A stretch of 64,000 nt of DNA from Paraburkholderia sp. PREW-6R (GCF_039621805.1 NZ_CP155074.1:992001-1056000); one strand, 5' to 3'; positions 28,421 to 37,576 are shown, counted from the stretch's first letter. The notes: generated by a model not told the origin, from the sequence alone. Made by a program: numbers and translations.

Positions 28421-29308
28421 ATGTATGCGATCACGGGTATCACAGGAAACGTCGGCGGTGCGATGGCGCGCACGCTGCTAAATGCCGGTCGGCCGGTGCG
28501 AGCCGTTGTGCGCGACATCAGGAAGGCGCGAAGCTGGGCCGAACTTGGCTGCGAAGTCGTCGCCGCAACGATGGACGACGCATCGTCGCTCGCAGCGGCG
28601 TTTAGTGGTGCGCAAGGCGTATTCATCCTGCCGCCGCCGGAGTTCGACCCGTCGCCCGATTTGGCGGAAGCAGGGGCGGTCATCGAGGCCGTGAACACCG
28701 CGTTGCGATCCGCGATGCCGGGCAAGGTCGTCTCTCTTTCGACCATCGGCGCGCAGGCGGGTGAATTCAATCTGCTGACTCAGCACACGCTGCTGGAGCG
28801 CGCGCTGCGCAGTCTGCCGCTGCCCATCACGTTCCTGCGACCGGGCTGGTTCATGGAGAACGCGTCGTGGGACGTCGCCGCGGCGCGCGACACGGGCGTG
28901 ATGCACAGTTTCCTGCAACCGCTCGACAAGCCTGTGCCGATGGTCGCCACTGCCGACGTCGGCCGGGTCGCGGCGCAACTGCTGATGGAGAACTGGAGTG
29001 GTGTGCGGGTGGTGGAGCTCGAAGGACCACGACGGGTCACGCCGGTCGACATCGCTGATACGTTTGCCCGTATTCTAGGCCGTCCCGTGGCCGCGAAAGT
29101 CGTGCCGCGCGATACGTGGGAAGCGTTGTTCGTTGAGCAGGGCATGAAAAATCCGGTGCCGCGTATGCGCATGCTCGACGGATTCAACGAGGGATGGATA
29201 TGGTTCGAGGGCGCGCACGGTACTGCCGTCAAGGGTGAAGTCGAGCTGGAGGATGTGCTGCGAAAGCTCGTCGCGCAAGCGCGCGCAGCAGACGCAGCCA
29301 CGTCATGA
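28421..29308 (+). CDS. NmrA-like NAD(P)-binding protein
   Basis: 295 aa. The N-terminal ITGITGNVGGAMARTLL is the atypical-SDR dinucleotide motif, and the YxxxK catalytic pair is not evident, as in NmrA/HSCARG and QorB-type proteins. LPITFLRPGWFMEN in the middle is typical of the family. It may be a redox sensor or a quinone reductase-like enzyme in the cytoplasm. AAGGAGAAGCGAAC precedes the ATG at 28421. It is a single gene, divergent from katG. Confidence 0.82.
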   Translation: MYAITGITGNVGGAMARTLLNAGRPVRAVVRDIRKARSWAELGCEVVAATMDDASSLAAAFSGAQGVFILPPPEFDPSPDLAEAGAVIEAVNTALRSAMPGKVVSLSTIGAQAGEFNLLTQHTLLERALRSLPLPITFLRPGWFMENASWDVAAARDTGVMHSFLQPLDKPVPMVATADVGRVAAQLLMENWSGVRVVELEGPRRVTPVDIADTFARILGRPVAAKVVPRDTWEALFVEQGMKNPVPRMRMLDGFNEGWIWFEGAHGTAVKGEVELEDVLRKLVAQARAADAATS

Positions 29309-29387
29309 CGGGTTGCGTTATATTGCTGACGGATCGGCAAGTCTCGCTAACCGGGTTGCGTCGACGCACAACGCGAAGGAAACCAGC

Positions 29388-30239
29388 ATGGGTACGCTTT
29401 TCTCTGCAATACGCCACAGCACGTTGTTCGGCGCGCTGGGCGCATTGCTCGCATCCACGGCGGTGCTGACCGTGTCCGAGGCCTCGTCGTCGGCGGCGCA
29501 AAGCGAGGCGGCGAATGCGCCGATGGCGGCCGCTTTCGCACCCGGCGGCGCATTGCGTGCGTCGATCAACCTCGGCAATCCCGTTCTCGCCACGCTCGAC
29601 CCGTCGACGGGCACACCGGTCGGTGTGTCCGTCGATCTCGCCACCGAACTGGCCAGACGACTTGGCGTGCCGCTGCAACTGGTGGCCGTGAAGTCGGCGG
29701 GGGAGTCGGTGGATAACGTGAGCCAGGGCAAGGCGGACGTCGGCTTCTTCGCGATCGATCCCAAACGCGGACAGGAGATTGCATTCACACGGCCGTACGT
29801 ATTGATCGAAGGTTTCTATCTCGTTCGCGACGGCTCGCCGATCCGCACCAATGAACAGGTCGATCAACCCGGCGTGAAGGTGGCGGTCGGCAAAGGCAGT
29901 GCGTATGACCTTTTTCTCACACGTGAGCTGCATCGTGCAACGCTCGTGCGGATTCCCACTTCGCCCGCAGTCGTGCAGGGCTTTCTGGATCAGAATCTGG
30001 ACGTCGCCGCGGGCGTGAAGCAGCAACTCGAAAAGGATGCAGCGCGCACTGGCGGCCTGCGATTGCTGGACCAGCGCTTCATGGTGATCCGCCAGGCGAT
30101 GGGCGTGCCCAAGGCGAGAGGCGACGCCGCCGCATATCTTGCGAACTTCGTCGAAGAGATGAAGACGTCGGGTTTCGTTGCGCAGTCGCTCGCGCGCCAT
30201 CGCATTGCGGGCGCCGAAGTTGCGAACGGCGACGACTGA
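29388..30239 (+). CDS. Periplasmic solute-binding protein, family 3
   Basis: 283 aa. A hydrophobic N-terminal segment (residues about 12-32, LFGALGALLASTAVLTVSEA) looks like a signal peptide. The mature part has the amino-acid-binding fold: LDPSTGTPVGVSVDLATELARRLGVPLQLV and GKADVGFFAIDPKRGQEIAFTRPY. It would bind an amino acid or similar small solute in the periplasm. No permease or ATPase gene lies beside it, so it is an orphan that borrows a transporter or acts as a sensor part. GAAGGAAACCAGC precedes the ATG. Confidence 0.82.
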   Translation: MGTLFSAIRHSTLFGALGALLASTAVLTVSEASSSAAQSEAANAPMAAAFAPGGALRASINLGNPVLATLDPSTGTPVGVSVDLATELARRLGVPLQLVAVKSAGESVDNVSQGKADVGFFAIDPKRGQEIAFTRPYVLIEGFYLVRDGSPIRTNEQVDQPGVKVAVGKGSAYDLFLTRELHRATLVRIPTSPAVVQGFLDQNLDVAAGVKQQLEKDAARTGGLRLLDQRFMVIRQAMGVPKARGDAAAYLANFVEEMKTSGFVAQSLARHRIAGAEVANGDD

Positions 30240-30473
30240 CGCGCGCCGCGTTGCAGGATCCGACCGTCTTGCGAATGCTCGTTGAACGGGCTTTGGCGCA
30301 ACGCGTCGGCGTGAGCGCGGCGTAGCCGTGGTGACGATTTTTTGTCGATAGACTCACGGCCTTCAGTAATATGGCGATCGTTGACATCCATAACGCGTCC
30401 AAACAGAATTCCCTATGCTTGCGTCGCCGCAGATGCGCGCAACGTCTTCAACTTCCCTGACACCGAATCTCCG

Positions 30474-31445
30474 ATGACCCAGCTTTCTCTGCCCACATTC
30501 GACGACGTCGTCGCTGCCGCAAAACGAATCGAAGGGGTCGCGCATCGCACGCCCGTGATGACCTCGCGCACGGTCAATGAAGCCTTCGGAGCGGAAGTGT
30601 TCTTCAAGTGCGAGAACCTTCAGCGCATGGGGGCGTTCAAATTCCGCGGCGCGTTCAATGCATTGTCGAAATTCACGGAAGAGCAGCGCCGCCGCGGCGT
30701 GGTGGCTTTCTCGTCCGGCAATCACGCGCAGGCTGTCGCACTTTCCGCGCGGCTTTTGAACATGCCCGCCACGATCGTCATGCCGCACGACGCGCCGGAG
30801 ATGAAAGTCGCGGCCACGCGCGGCTATGGCGGCAACGTCGTGATCTATGACCGTTACAAAGAAGACCGCGAGCAGATCGGGCGCGATCTGGCAGCCAGAC
30901 ACGGCCTGACGCTCATTCCGCCGTACGATCATCCGGATGTGATGGCGGGGCAGGGTACAGCGGCGAAAGAACTATTCGAAGAGGTCGGCCCGCTCGATGC
31001 GTTTTTTGTTCCGCTGGGCGGCGGTGGACTGCTGTCGGGTTCGGCGCTCGTCACACGTGCGCTGTCGCCCGATTGCAAGCTCTATGCGGTCGAACCGGAA
31101 GCCGGCAATGACGGACAGCAATCGTTCCGCTCGGGAAACATCGTGCATATCGACACGCCCCGGACCATTGCGGATGGCGCGCAGACGCAGCATCTCGGCC
31201 ACTATACGTTTGCAATCATCCGTCGCGACGTCGACGACGTACTGACAGCGAGCGACGCCGAGCTGATCGACTGCATGCGCTTTTTCGCAGCGCGAATGAA
31301 GACGATCGTCGAGCCCACAGGCTGCCTTGGTTTCGCCGCTGCGCGGCAGATGAAAGATCAACTGAAGGGCAAGCGCGTTGGCGTGCTGATTAGCGGCGGC
31401 AACGTCGACATTCAACGCTTCGCTGAACTGCTTCTGTCGAATTGA
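30474..31445 (+). CDS. Threonine/serine dehydratase-like PLP enzyme
   Basis: 323 aa, fold-type II PLP enzyme without an ACT domain, as in catabolic threonine dehydratase, serine racemase and threo-3-hydroxyaspartate ammonia-lyase. Lys56 in GAFKFRGAFNA forms the Schiff base; SSGNHAQAVALSAR and the phosphate-binding GGGGLLSGSA are present. It would remove ammonia from a beta-hydroxy amino acid to give a keto acid. The length and FKCENLQRMGAFKFRG favour the hydroxyaspartate lyase/serine racemase group. The ATG at 30474 gives the family N terminus. Confidence 0.85.
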   Translation: MTQLSLPTFDDVVAAAKRIEGVAHRTPVMTSRTVNEAFGAEVFFKCENLQRMGAFKFRGAFNALSKFTEEQRRRGVVAFSSGNHAQAVALSARLLNMPATIVMPHDAPEMKVAATRGYGGNVVIYDRYKEDREQIGRDLAARHGLTLIPPYDHPDVMAGQGTAAKELFEEVGPLDAFFVPLGGGGLLSGSALVTRALSPDCKLYAVEPEAGNDGQQSFRSGNIVHIDTPRTIADGAQTQHLGHYTFAIIRRDVDDVLTASDAELIDCMRFFAARMKTIVEPTGCLGFAAARQMKDQLKGKRVGVLISGGNVDIQRFAELLLSN

Positions 31446-31503
31446 GCATTGGGCTGCTGATCTGCTCGGACCTGCGCAACGCCGCACACCAGCCCGAGCA
31501 AAT

Positions 31504-31535
31504 GCTTCGCGCCGCGCTTGAACACGGCGCGAAGC
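31504..31535. terminator. Hairpin between convergent genes
   Basis: GCTTCGCGCCG (31504-31514), a 10-base loop, CGGCGCGAAGC (31525-31535): a perfect 11-bp stem in the 98-bp gap between two stop codons. No T tract follows on either side, so it may be a weak bidirectional terminator or a 3'-end stabiliser. Confidence 0.55.
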
Positions 31536-31543
31536 GAGCTGGG

Positions 31544-33268
31544 TTACTGCGTGGCGCACGTAAAGTTAGCCGCTGCGTTCACGTCACCCGCTCCGTTATA
31601 ACGCGGGAACGTCGGGTATTCGCACAGCGGCCGCGTGCGGCCCGGCACGCCGGCCGTATCGGCCACTGTCTGAGCGGGCGGTGTGATGCCTTTCTCAACC
31701 CAGTTTTCCATCGTGGTGAGCGAATCCCACGCGGCGTTGAACACCGTACTGACGGCGTGACCATAGCCGGGAATCTCGTAGAAGCGCACGAAATTCGCGA
31801 CGGCCGGTGCACCCATTGTCGATTGCAAACGCTGGTAGTACTGCTCGGTGGAGCGCGTGCTGACGAGCGCGTCGGCCATTCCGTGCGCCATCAGGATCTT
31901 GCCGCCCTTGGCATTGAACGCCGACAGATCGGTCTTGTTGACGTCCTGCAAGCCAGTAAGCTGGCTGATACGCGCCTGCAGACTGCCGGGGTTCTGCGGA
32001 TCGACCGTGAGCGAGTTGTAGTTCGCGTTACGCGTGACGAAATACCGGATCCACTGGTCCCAGAACACGCTCATGTAGGGGGCGGTGGCTGGCATCGGTG
32101 ACGCGGGTTGCGACGTGCCCAGAGCGAGGGTCGTGACGGTCGGCTGCAACGCCGACGCATTCGCCACGCCGAGGTCCGCGCCGTAGACGTTAAAGCCCGG
32201 GTACTGGGTCTCGCCGCTCGCGAGCGTATAGCTGAAGGTGATCGGCGTGTTGTACACGTTCAGCGCGGCGATCTGCGCGTCCGACAGGCATGTATCGCCC
32301 GTGTCCGCGCCGCCTGCGCACCGTAGCGGAGTGCCGTTGACCGTCGCCGTCGCTGGATTGAAGGTGGCATTGCATGCGGCCACGTTGCTGATGAGGCCGT
32401 CGGCCACACCGTCGAGCGTGTCGCAACTGGCGAGCACGGCGTTCAGCAGCACTTTGCGTTTGGCCTGATCCAGGTACGCGCCCGGCGCCGCAAGCGCCCG
32501 CGTGATGCGGCCAAACTGGAGGTCGAGGCTCGCGGCTGCCCAGGCAGGATAAAGGACAATCGAGCCGTCCCAGTCCTGCGGCCAGCGTTGCACGACGGCG
32601 AGCGCCTCGCGGCCGCCCGACGAGCCGCCCGCGAAGTACGCGCGCGTTGGCGCCTTGACCGCATAGCGCCGGTCGATCAGATAGACGGCGGTATCGCGGG
32701 TTTTCTTCAACGCATCGCCGTCGAAATTGTTGATGGCTTCGTCGTTCACGCCAAACGACGCGTCCTCGCTGCCGAGCGCGTTCGCCTGGTGGCCGGAGTC
32801 GCTCGCGAATACTGCGTAGCCGCGGCCGAGCGGCGTGAGCTGCGTGGTCGGACCGGCGGGCACGTTGCCGGTCGGCGCTGGAATCGTGCCGTCATAACCG
32901 CCGCCGCCGAACATCATGACCTTGCCGTTCCAGGTGGTGGGCATCGCAATCTGGAACTTGATCTGTGGCGCGGCAGGGTCGACGGGACTGATCGCACCAC
33001 TTACGAGGCAGTATTCGCCGGTTGCGGTCGCGCCGGTTCCCGTCGCGGGCATCGTTGTCGCCGCAGTCACCGTTGCACCAGTGGTGGGCAAGCCAATGGA
33101 CGACGCAGGTACAGTCTTGCCCACAAGCTGTGCGCACGTGAGCGGCGTTGATACGGTTTGACTGACGTCGTCGCCGCAACCACCAAGCGACAGCAGGGTG
33201 AGAACGGGCGCTACGAGTACCGAAGTTCCGATGCCGCCGAGTCGCCGGACGGTGTATTTCGTCTGCAT
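31544..33268 (-). CDS. Tannase/feruloyl esterase-family lipoprotein
   Basis: 574 aa, alpha/beta hydrolase of the tannase family, which splits esters of phenolic acids. The N terminus has a hydrophobic stretch and lipobox LSLGGC (Cys31), so it is probably a lipoprotein. The nucleophile is Ser216 in AGGSSGGREAL, an Asp lies in HGMADALVS and His504 in IPGYGHAVS. In fungal and bacterial tannases a Cys precedes the Ser and another follows the His, joined by a disulfide; here these are Gly215 and Ala505. GCGGAGACAGTCC precedes the ATG at 33268. It is a single gene. Confidence 0.82.
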   Translation of the reverse strand: MQTKYTVRRLGGIGTSVLVAPVLTLLSLGGCGDDVSQTVSTPLTCAQLVGKTVPASSIGLPTTGATVTAATTMPATGTGATATGEYCLVSGAISPVDPAAPQIKFQIAMPTTWNGKVMMFGGGGYDGTIPAPTGNVPAGPTTQLTPLGRGYAVFASDSGHQANALGSEDASFGVNDEAINNFDGDALKKTRDTAVYLIDRRYAVKAPTRAYFAGGSSGGREALAVVQRWPQDWDGSIVLYPAWAAASLDLQFGRITRALAAPGAYLDQAKRKVLLNAVLASCDTLDGVADGLISNVAACNATFNPATATVNGTPLRCAGGADTGDTCLSDAQIAALNVYNTPITFSYTLASGETQYPGFNVYGADLGVANASALQPTVTTLALGTSQPASPMPATAPYMSVFWDQWIRYFVTRNANYNSLTVDPQNPGSLQARISQLTGLQDVNKTDLSAFNAKGGKILMAHGMADALVSTRSTEQYYQRLQSTMGAPAVANFVRFYEIPGYGHAVSTVFNAAWDSLTTMENWVEKGITPPAQTVADTAGVPGRTRPLCEYPTFPRYNGAGDVNAAANFTCATQ

Positions 33269-33641
33269 GGACTGTCTCCGCTGATTGGAATGAGTGCGTA
33301 TCTGAAGACGCCCGCGTATCACCTGCCTGAGGGCGCCTTGCAAATCTGGTGCGCCTGCACGCTCCTGTCAATAAGGACTTGCCGGGCATTGCAGTTGAGG
33401 ACGCCAAAACAAGTCGTGAAAAAGTCGGTTCGAGAAACTCTCCCGGTCTGCGGCAGATTGCAGTGACGTGCGCCGCTCAAACGATCTGCCGCCGAGCGTT
33501 CTCCTGTTCTGTCTTTTTCCGCCACATTCAAAGCAGGATCTCCCGGAACCCGACATACGGCTATGGGTGGGAACGAATGTTGCGGTGTCATCGACGACTG
33601 GCTCTGCATGAGCCCCACTGTGTCGGACCAAAGGTGATCGG
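33269..33641. other. Divergent intergenic region, no gene seen
   Basis: About 370 bp between the tannase-family gene and the transglutaminase-like gene. Short open frames on both strands have no family sequence or ribosome site. It probably holds the two promoters. Confidence 0.5.
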
Positions 33642-34448
33642 ATGAGACTTCGCGTGGGTTATGAGTTGGTATATGAGTTTCCTCAACCGACGCCGATGCT
33701 GTTGATGCTGAACACGCATTTCTCGCGTGCTCAGGATATGGTCACGCCGGACCACATCAACACTCAGCCGTGGGTGCCGCTGCGACAATATCAGGACTCG
33801 TTTGGCAACCTCTGTACGCGTCTCACGGCGCCGGCTGGCATGTTGACGCTCTCGGCGCGCGGCGTGTTCGAAGTGCCGGCCGAGCACGAGCGTCCGGGTG
33901 TGAACACCTATCAGCATGCGATCGAAGAGCTGCCCGACGAGTGCATGATGTTCCTGCTGGGCAGCCGCTACTGCGAAACGGACCTGCTTTCCGACACCGC
34001 GTGGCAGATGTTCGGTCACACCCCGCTGGGCCGTGCGCGTGTGCAGGCAATCTGCGACTTCGTCCACAACCACATTCGTTTCGACTACAACTGCGCGCGG
34101 CCCACGAAGACCGCGTGGCAGACGTTGCAGGATGGCGCGGGTGTGTGTCGCGATTACGCGCATCTTGCAGTGGCGCTGTGCCGCGCGATGAATATTCCGG
34201 CGCGCTATTGTACGGGGTACATCAGCGACGTGGGCTTGCCTCCGCCCTACGCGCCGATGGATTTCTGCGCGTGGTTTGAAGCTTATCTCGGTGACGGGTG
34301 GGAGACCTTCGATCCGCGTAATAACGCGCCGCGTACAGGGCGCATTCTGATGGCGCGCGGCCGCGACGCCGCCGATGTAGCGATCAGCAATACATTCGGA
34401 CCTTCGCTGCTGAGCCGCTTTCTGGTGGTGTGCGAGCCGGACGTTTAA
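33642..34448 (+). CDS. Transglutaminase-like cysteine protease-fold protein
   Basis: 268 aa. The N-terminal half (1-90) is the beta-rich domain common in bacterial transglutaminase-like proteins and the core follows. The catalytic Cys169 is in GAGVCRDYAHLAVALCR and the Asp224 position is in ETFDPRNN. The usual His position, in PMDFHAWFEAYL, is Cys209 here (PMDFCAWFEAYL). No signal peptide is evident. Such proteins act as peptidases or amidases, often on peptide or cell-wall amides; this one may be altered in activity. AAAGGTGATCGG precedes the ATG. Confidence 0.83.
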   Translation: MRLRVGYELVYEFPQPTPMLLMLNTHFSRAQDMVTPDHINTQPWVPLRQYQDSFGNLCTRLTAPAGMLTLSARGVFEVPAEHERPGVNTYQHAIEELPDECMMFLLGSRYCETDLLSDTAWQMFGHTPLGRARVQAICDFVHNHIRFDYNCARPTKTAWQTLQDGAGVCRDYAHLAVALCRAMNIPARYCTGYISDVGLPPPYAPMDFCAWFEAYLGDGWETFDPRNNAPRTGRILMARGRDAADVAISNTFGPSLLSRFLVVCEPDV

Positions 34449-34657
34449 GCGCGCTCGCGCGACGACGAAGAGCCGAAGCGGGGCACATCGCACGGACGGT
34501 CGAAAAGCGGCGGTGAGTTGCCAGGCACGCACCACCAGCCGATCGATCCTGCGGCGCCGCTCAAGGCGACCGGACGGCCATCGCTGATCGCTCGATACGC
34601 ATTGAGCGGCAGCGCGACATGGTCGTCGTGTCGCCAGATTGCGCGGACGTCGTCCAT
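34445..34657 (-). CDS. Small hypothetical protein downstream of SDR
   Basis: 70 aa, starting 6 bp after the stop of the SDR gene and ending with a stop that overlaps the transglutaminase stop on the other strand. It is not basic or low-complexity as shadow frames here usually are; it contains LPLNAYRAI and GSIGWWCVPG. I do not recognise a family. The tight spacing suggests it is translated with the SDR gene; codon-based testing would decide. Confidence 0.45.
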   Translation of the reverse strand: MDDVRAIWRHDDHVALPLNAYRAISDGRPVALSGAAGSIGWWCVPGNSPPLFDRPCDVPRFGSSSSRERA

Positions 34658-34663
34658 GTCTAC

Positions 34664-35566
34664 TCAGGGCAGGTGATTGCCGCCGGTCACGCCATACACT
34701 TCGCCGGTCACGAAGCTCGACTCCTGCGACGCGAGCAGCACATAGACGGGCGCCAGTTCGGCCGGCTGGCCGGGACGTTTCATCGGCGCTTCGGTGCCGA
34801 ACTTCTCGATCTTGTCCTGCGGCTGCCCACCGCTTGGCTGCAGCGGCGTCCACACCGGACCCGGCGCCACGGCGTTCACGCGTACACCCTGGTTGATGAC
34901 CTGCTTCGCTAACGCATGGGTGAATGCGGTGATCGCAGCTTTGGTCGACGCGTAATCCAGCAGACCCGCGCTCGGTTGATAGCTCTGGATCGACGTCGTG
35001 TTGATGATCGTCGCGCCCGGCGGCAGATGAGGCATCGCTGCCTTGCATAGCCAGAACATCGCGAACACGTTGGTGCGGAATGTCGCTTCGAATTGCGCCG
35101 TGGTCAGATCGGCAATCTCTTCGACATAGGTCTGTTTTCCGGCCACGTTGACGAGAATATCCAGCCCGCCGAGCCCGTCGACCGCGTCGTTGACGAGTCG
35201 CATGCAGAAGCCTTCATCGGATATATCGCCGGGCAGATCCACCACCGTGCGGCCCGCTTCTTTCACCAGCGCGATCACCTCGCGCGCATCGGCTTCCTCG
35301 CCCGGCAGATAGTTCAACGCGACGTCGGCGCCCTCGCGCGCGAATGCAATCGCGACCGCGCGGCCGATCCCGCTGTCGGCGCCGGTGATCAGCGCGCGAC
35401 GTCCGGCGAGGCGGCCGAAGCCCTTATAGCTCGTCTCTCCATGGTCAGGCTTCGGCGTCATGTCTTTGGCCAGGCCTGGCGCAGACTGCGGTTGTCTTTC
35501 GAAATCAGGTTGCGGGTACTGGGTTCGCGGATCCTGCATCGTGAACTGGTCTTTGCTTGCGGACAT
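34664..35566 (-). CDS. SDR-family oxidoreductase (YghA/YhdF-like)
   Basis: 300 aa with an N-terminal extension of about 45 residues before the SDR core, as in E. coli YghA and Bacillus YhdF-type stress-related dehydrogenases. TGADSGIGRAVAIAFAREGA binds NAD(P), followed by NVAGKQ, catalytic Ser in TTSIQSY and Tyr/Lys in YASTKAA. The ATG at 35566 follows AAGGAGTCCATTG; the TTG just before it is less likely. Substrate unknown; homologues are often in general stress regulons. Confidence 0.88.
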   Translation of the reverse strand: MSASKDQFTMQDPRTQYPQPDFERQPQSAPGLAKDMTPKPDHGETSYKGFGRLAGRRALITGADSGIGRAVAIAFAREGADVALNYLPGEEADAREVIALVKEAGRTVVDLPGDISDEGFCMRLVNDAVDGLGGLDILVNVAGKQTYVEEIADLTTAQFEATFRTNVFAMFWLCKAAMPHLPPGATIINTTSIQSYQPSAGLLDYASTKAAITAFTHALAKQVINQGVRVNAVAPGPVWTPLQPSGGQPQDKIEKFGTEAPMKRPGQPAELAPVYVLLASQESSFVTGEVYGVTGGNHLP

Positions 35567-35878
35567 CAATGGACTCCTTGGTTTGACGGAACGCGAACGC
35601 GTGCGGCCTTCGCGCGCGGTATGCGGTCGAGCAAGGGGTATTCCCGAAGGTCCGCCGAAGCGGTGACTTCATCCGACGCACTGTGCGCCGTCTTATCGCC
35701 CGGAATTGCAAGCGCGTTATTCCCGCCTCCCTCAACACTAAAGCTTCCGACGCAATTAGCCGTTATCTATAGAACGTTTGCCTTCTTCGGCGAGGCGCAC
35801 TGTCGGCAAGTAACAATTGCCTTGGATACGCGCGTTGCAACTGGAAGCAGAAAAAAATTATTGTCTTCGGGGAATCAC
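35567..35878. other. Divergent intergenic region, no gene seen
   Basis: About 310 bp between the SDR gene and the hypothetical gene at 35879. It is locally AT-rich near 35745-35790 and 35850-35865 and probably holds promoters for both. I see no clear operator. Confidence 0.5.
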
Positions 35879-36829
35879 ATGGACGCGTTGAGCGGCGTAG
35901 TCGAATTGGCGTGCAGGCATTCGGACGTCCAGCCATTGCTTTTCAACTGGTTAGGCATTGCCGCGACCGAAAAGGCCAGACAGGACATCCAGATCGTCGA
36001 TGCGCGCTTCGTGTTTCTGCCCGCTGTGCGCCTTCGCGCGACTTATCACGTCGCCTGGTCCGCAGAAATCGGGCACGTCGATGAAGCGCGCCATCAAGCC
36101 GACAGGAGTCAGTATGCAATGGCGCTCGCTCAATTCAGGCGCCTGCCGGAAAGCGAAAGGCGACTCAGGTCCGAGCCTCGCGAGCCACGGGAAACCGATT
36201 ATCTTCTCTTCCAGTCGCGCAACGGCGTTCATCAGGGTGGCTATGTCACTGAATTGCTGCCCGCGTTCTCCGCCCGCTCGGCGAACACCGGTGAAGAGCG
36301 TTTTGGCTGGATCCGGGAACTGATCCGTACGATGCCCGCAGCAGAAGCGGGTTCGGGCCGCGTGTCGCGCGAATCCATGGAGGCGAAAATGCTGGACGGT
36401 GACGAGAAGATCTCGTTCGTCGAACGGCCTGCTCTCGACCAGATGTTTCGGGGACTTTACGAGCCCGTCGCGGACATGATCCAACGACAGATCCAGGACC
36501 AATACCTGGGCGCAACGAAGTACTGGAAGGATCTCGAAACAGAAAATCTGGACGACGTGAACTGTCGGTTCGTCGCCGAGCACGATCTGTCCGTTCCATT
36601 CGTCCTCGTTGATTTCACACGCCACGGCCAGATCCGTTCATGCGTGTTCGACGGCGCCAACCCACAGCGGGTAGCGGGGCGAAAACCGCGTCGCACGCTC
36701 GGCGAGGTGTACGTGAATCTCACACATAAACTCTGGCGCGGTTCGTCGATCGTGCCTTCTGGCGGCCAGCGCGCGGCGCTCCCGCCCGATGCGTTCGCCT
36801 CGGGCCAGACTGATGGGGCATCGATCTAG
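35879..36829 (+). CDS. Hypothetical protein
   Basis: 316 aa, family not recognised. There is no signal peptide or membrane segment. Charged, mixed sequence with several aromatic and acidic stretches (FVLVDFTRHGQIRSCVFDG near 247-265) suggests a soluble protein. The ATG at 35879 follows TCGGGGAATCAC; the frame is open further upstream into the SDR gene antisense, which is ignored. The stop is 23 bp before the FadR-type regulator, which has its own palindromic promoter element. Confidence 0.6.
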   Translation: MDALSGVVELACRHSDVQPLLFNWLGIAATEKARQDIQIVDARFVFLPAVRLRATYHVAWSAEIGHVDEARHQADRSQYAMALAQFRRLPESERRLRSEPREPRETDYLLFQSRNGVHQGGYVTELLPAFSARSANTGEERFGWIRELIRTMPAAEAGSGRVSRESMEAKMLDGDEKISFVERPALDQMFRGLYEPVADMIQRQIQDQYLGATKYWKDLETENLDDVNCRFVAEHDLSVPFVLVDFTRHGQIRSCVFDGANPQRVAGRKPRRTLGEVYVNLTHKLWRGSSIVPSGGQRAALPPDAFASGQTDGASI

Positions 36830-36833
36830 GCCT

Positions 36834-36848
36834 GCATTAGTATAATGC
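36834..36848. promoter_or_regulatory. Palindrome at the FadR-type regulator start
   Basis: GCATTA-GTA-TAATGC, six of six matching, ending 4 bp before the ATG at 36853. Its position would block transcription or translation of the regulator gene if bound, which fits autorepression. It does not match the TCTGG-N5-CCAGA sites downstream. Confidence 0.45.
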
Positions 36849-36852
36849 GGGC

Positions 36853-37569
36853 ATGGCAGACCACCCGACCCGCACGCAGACCAGCCGCATCTTCGCGGTA
36901 CTCGCAGAACAACTCGCTGCTCGCATCAACGCAGGCGAATTCGGCGAGGGCGAGCGTTTGCCGTCGGAGCGCGAACTGGCGATCGAGTATCAATGTAGCC
37001 GCACGTCGGTGCGCGAAGCGATTCTGCTGCTGCAATCGCGCGGGCTGCTCGGCAAGGAACACAAGGCGCGAGCGCGGGTTACCCGTCCGGATTCGGCGGG
37101 CATGCTCGACTTGCTCTCCGGCGCGGCGCGCAGCCTCGTGGAGAGCGTGGAGGGTATCGCTAACCTGCAGGAAGCCCGCACATTGTTCGAGTGCGGGCTG
37201 GCGCGCCATGCGGCACGTCATGCCACGCCCAAACAGGTCGAACGGCTGTCGCTGGCATTGGGCGATAACCGGCGAGCGATTAACGATCCGCAGGCTTTTA
37301 TTCGTACCGACATGGCGTTTCATCTCGCTATCGCCGAGATTCCAAACAATCCTCTCTTCATCTCTCTGCATCAGGCTTTGGGGCAATGGCTCGTGGACCA
37401 ACGCACCACGGGCATGAATGTGCAGGGCTCGACACGGGCCGTATGGCGCGATCATGAAGCGATATTCGATGCCATTGCCGCGCACGACGTCGAAGCGGCC
37501 GACAAGGCCATGGCCACGCATCTTGCCAACGTCGCGCGCTATTTCTGGAAAGCGCGCGCGGCGCTTTGA
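36853..37569 (+). CDS. FadR/GntR-family transcriptional regulator
   Basis: 238 aa. The N-terminal winged helix (residues about 10-75) contains the GntR signature LPSERELAIEYQCSRTSVRE followed by AILLLQSRGLL. The C-terminal FCD domain of about 150 residues includes the metal-binding pattern Asp/His in FIRTDMAFHLAIAEIPNN. Such proteins repress sugar-acid or organic-acid catabolic genes and release DNA on binding the substrate. It is the only regulator next to the aldolase/hydrolase cluster, so it is the probable binder of the two operator sites at 38390 and 38545. Confidence 0.9.
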   Translation: MADHPTRTQTSRIFAVLAEQLAARINAGEFGEGERLPSERELAIEYQCSRTSVREAILLLQSRGLLGKEHKARARVTRPDSAGMLDLLSGAARSLVESVEGIANLQEARTLFECGLARHAARHATPKQVERLSLALGDNRRAINDPQAFIRTDMAFHLAIAEIPNNPLFISLHQALGQWLVDQRTTGMNVQGSTRAVWRDHEAIFDAIAAHDVEAADKAMATHLANVARYFWKARAAL

Positions 37570-37576
37570 CCGTGCA

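Noticed and set aside
33588..35048. 486-codon open frame on the minus strand
   Set aside because: Overlaps the transglutaminase-like gene antisense and the SDR gene in another frame; both of those have catalytic motifs.
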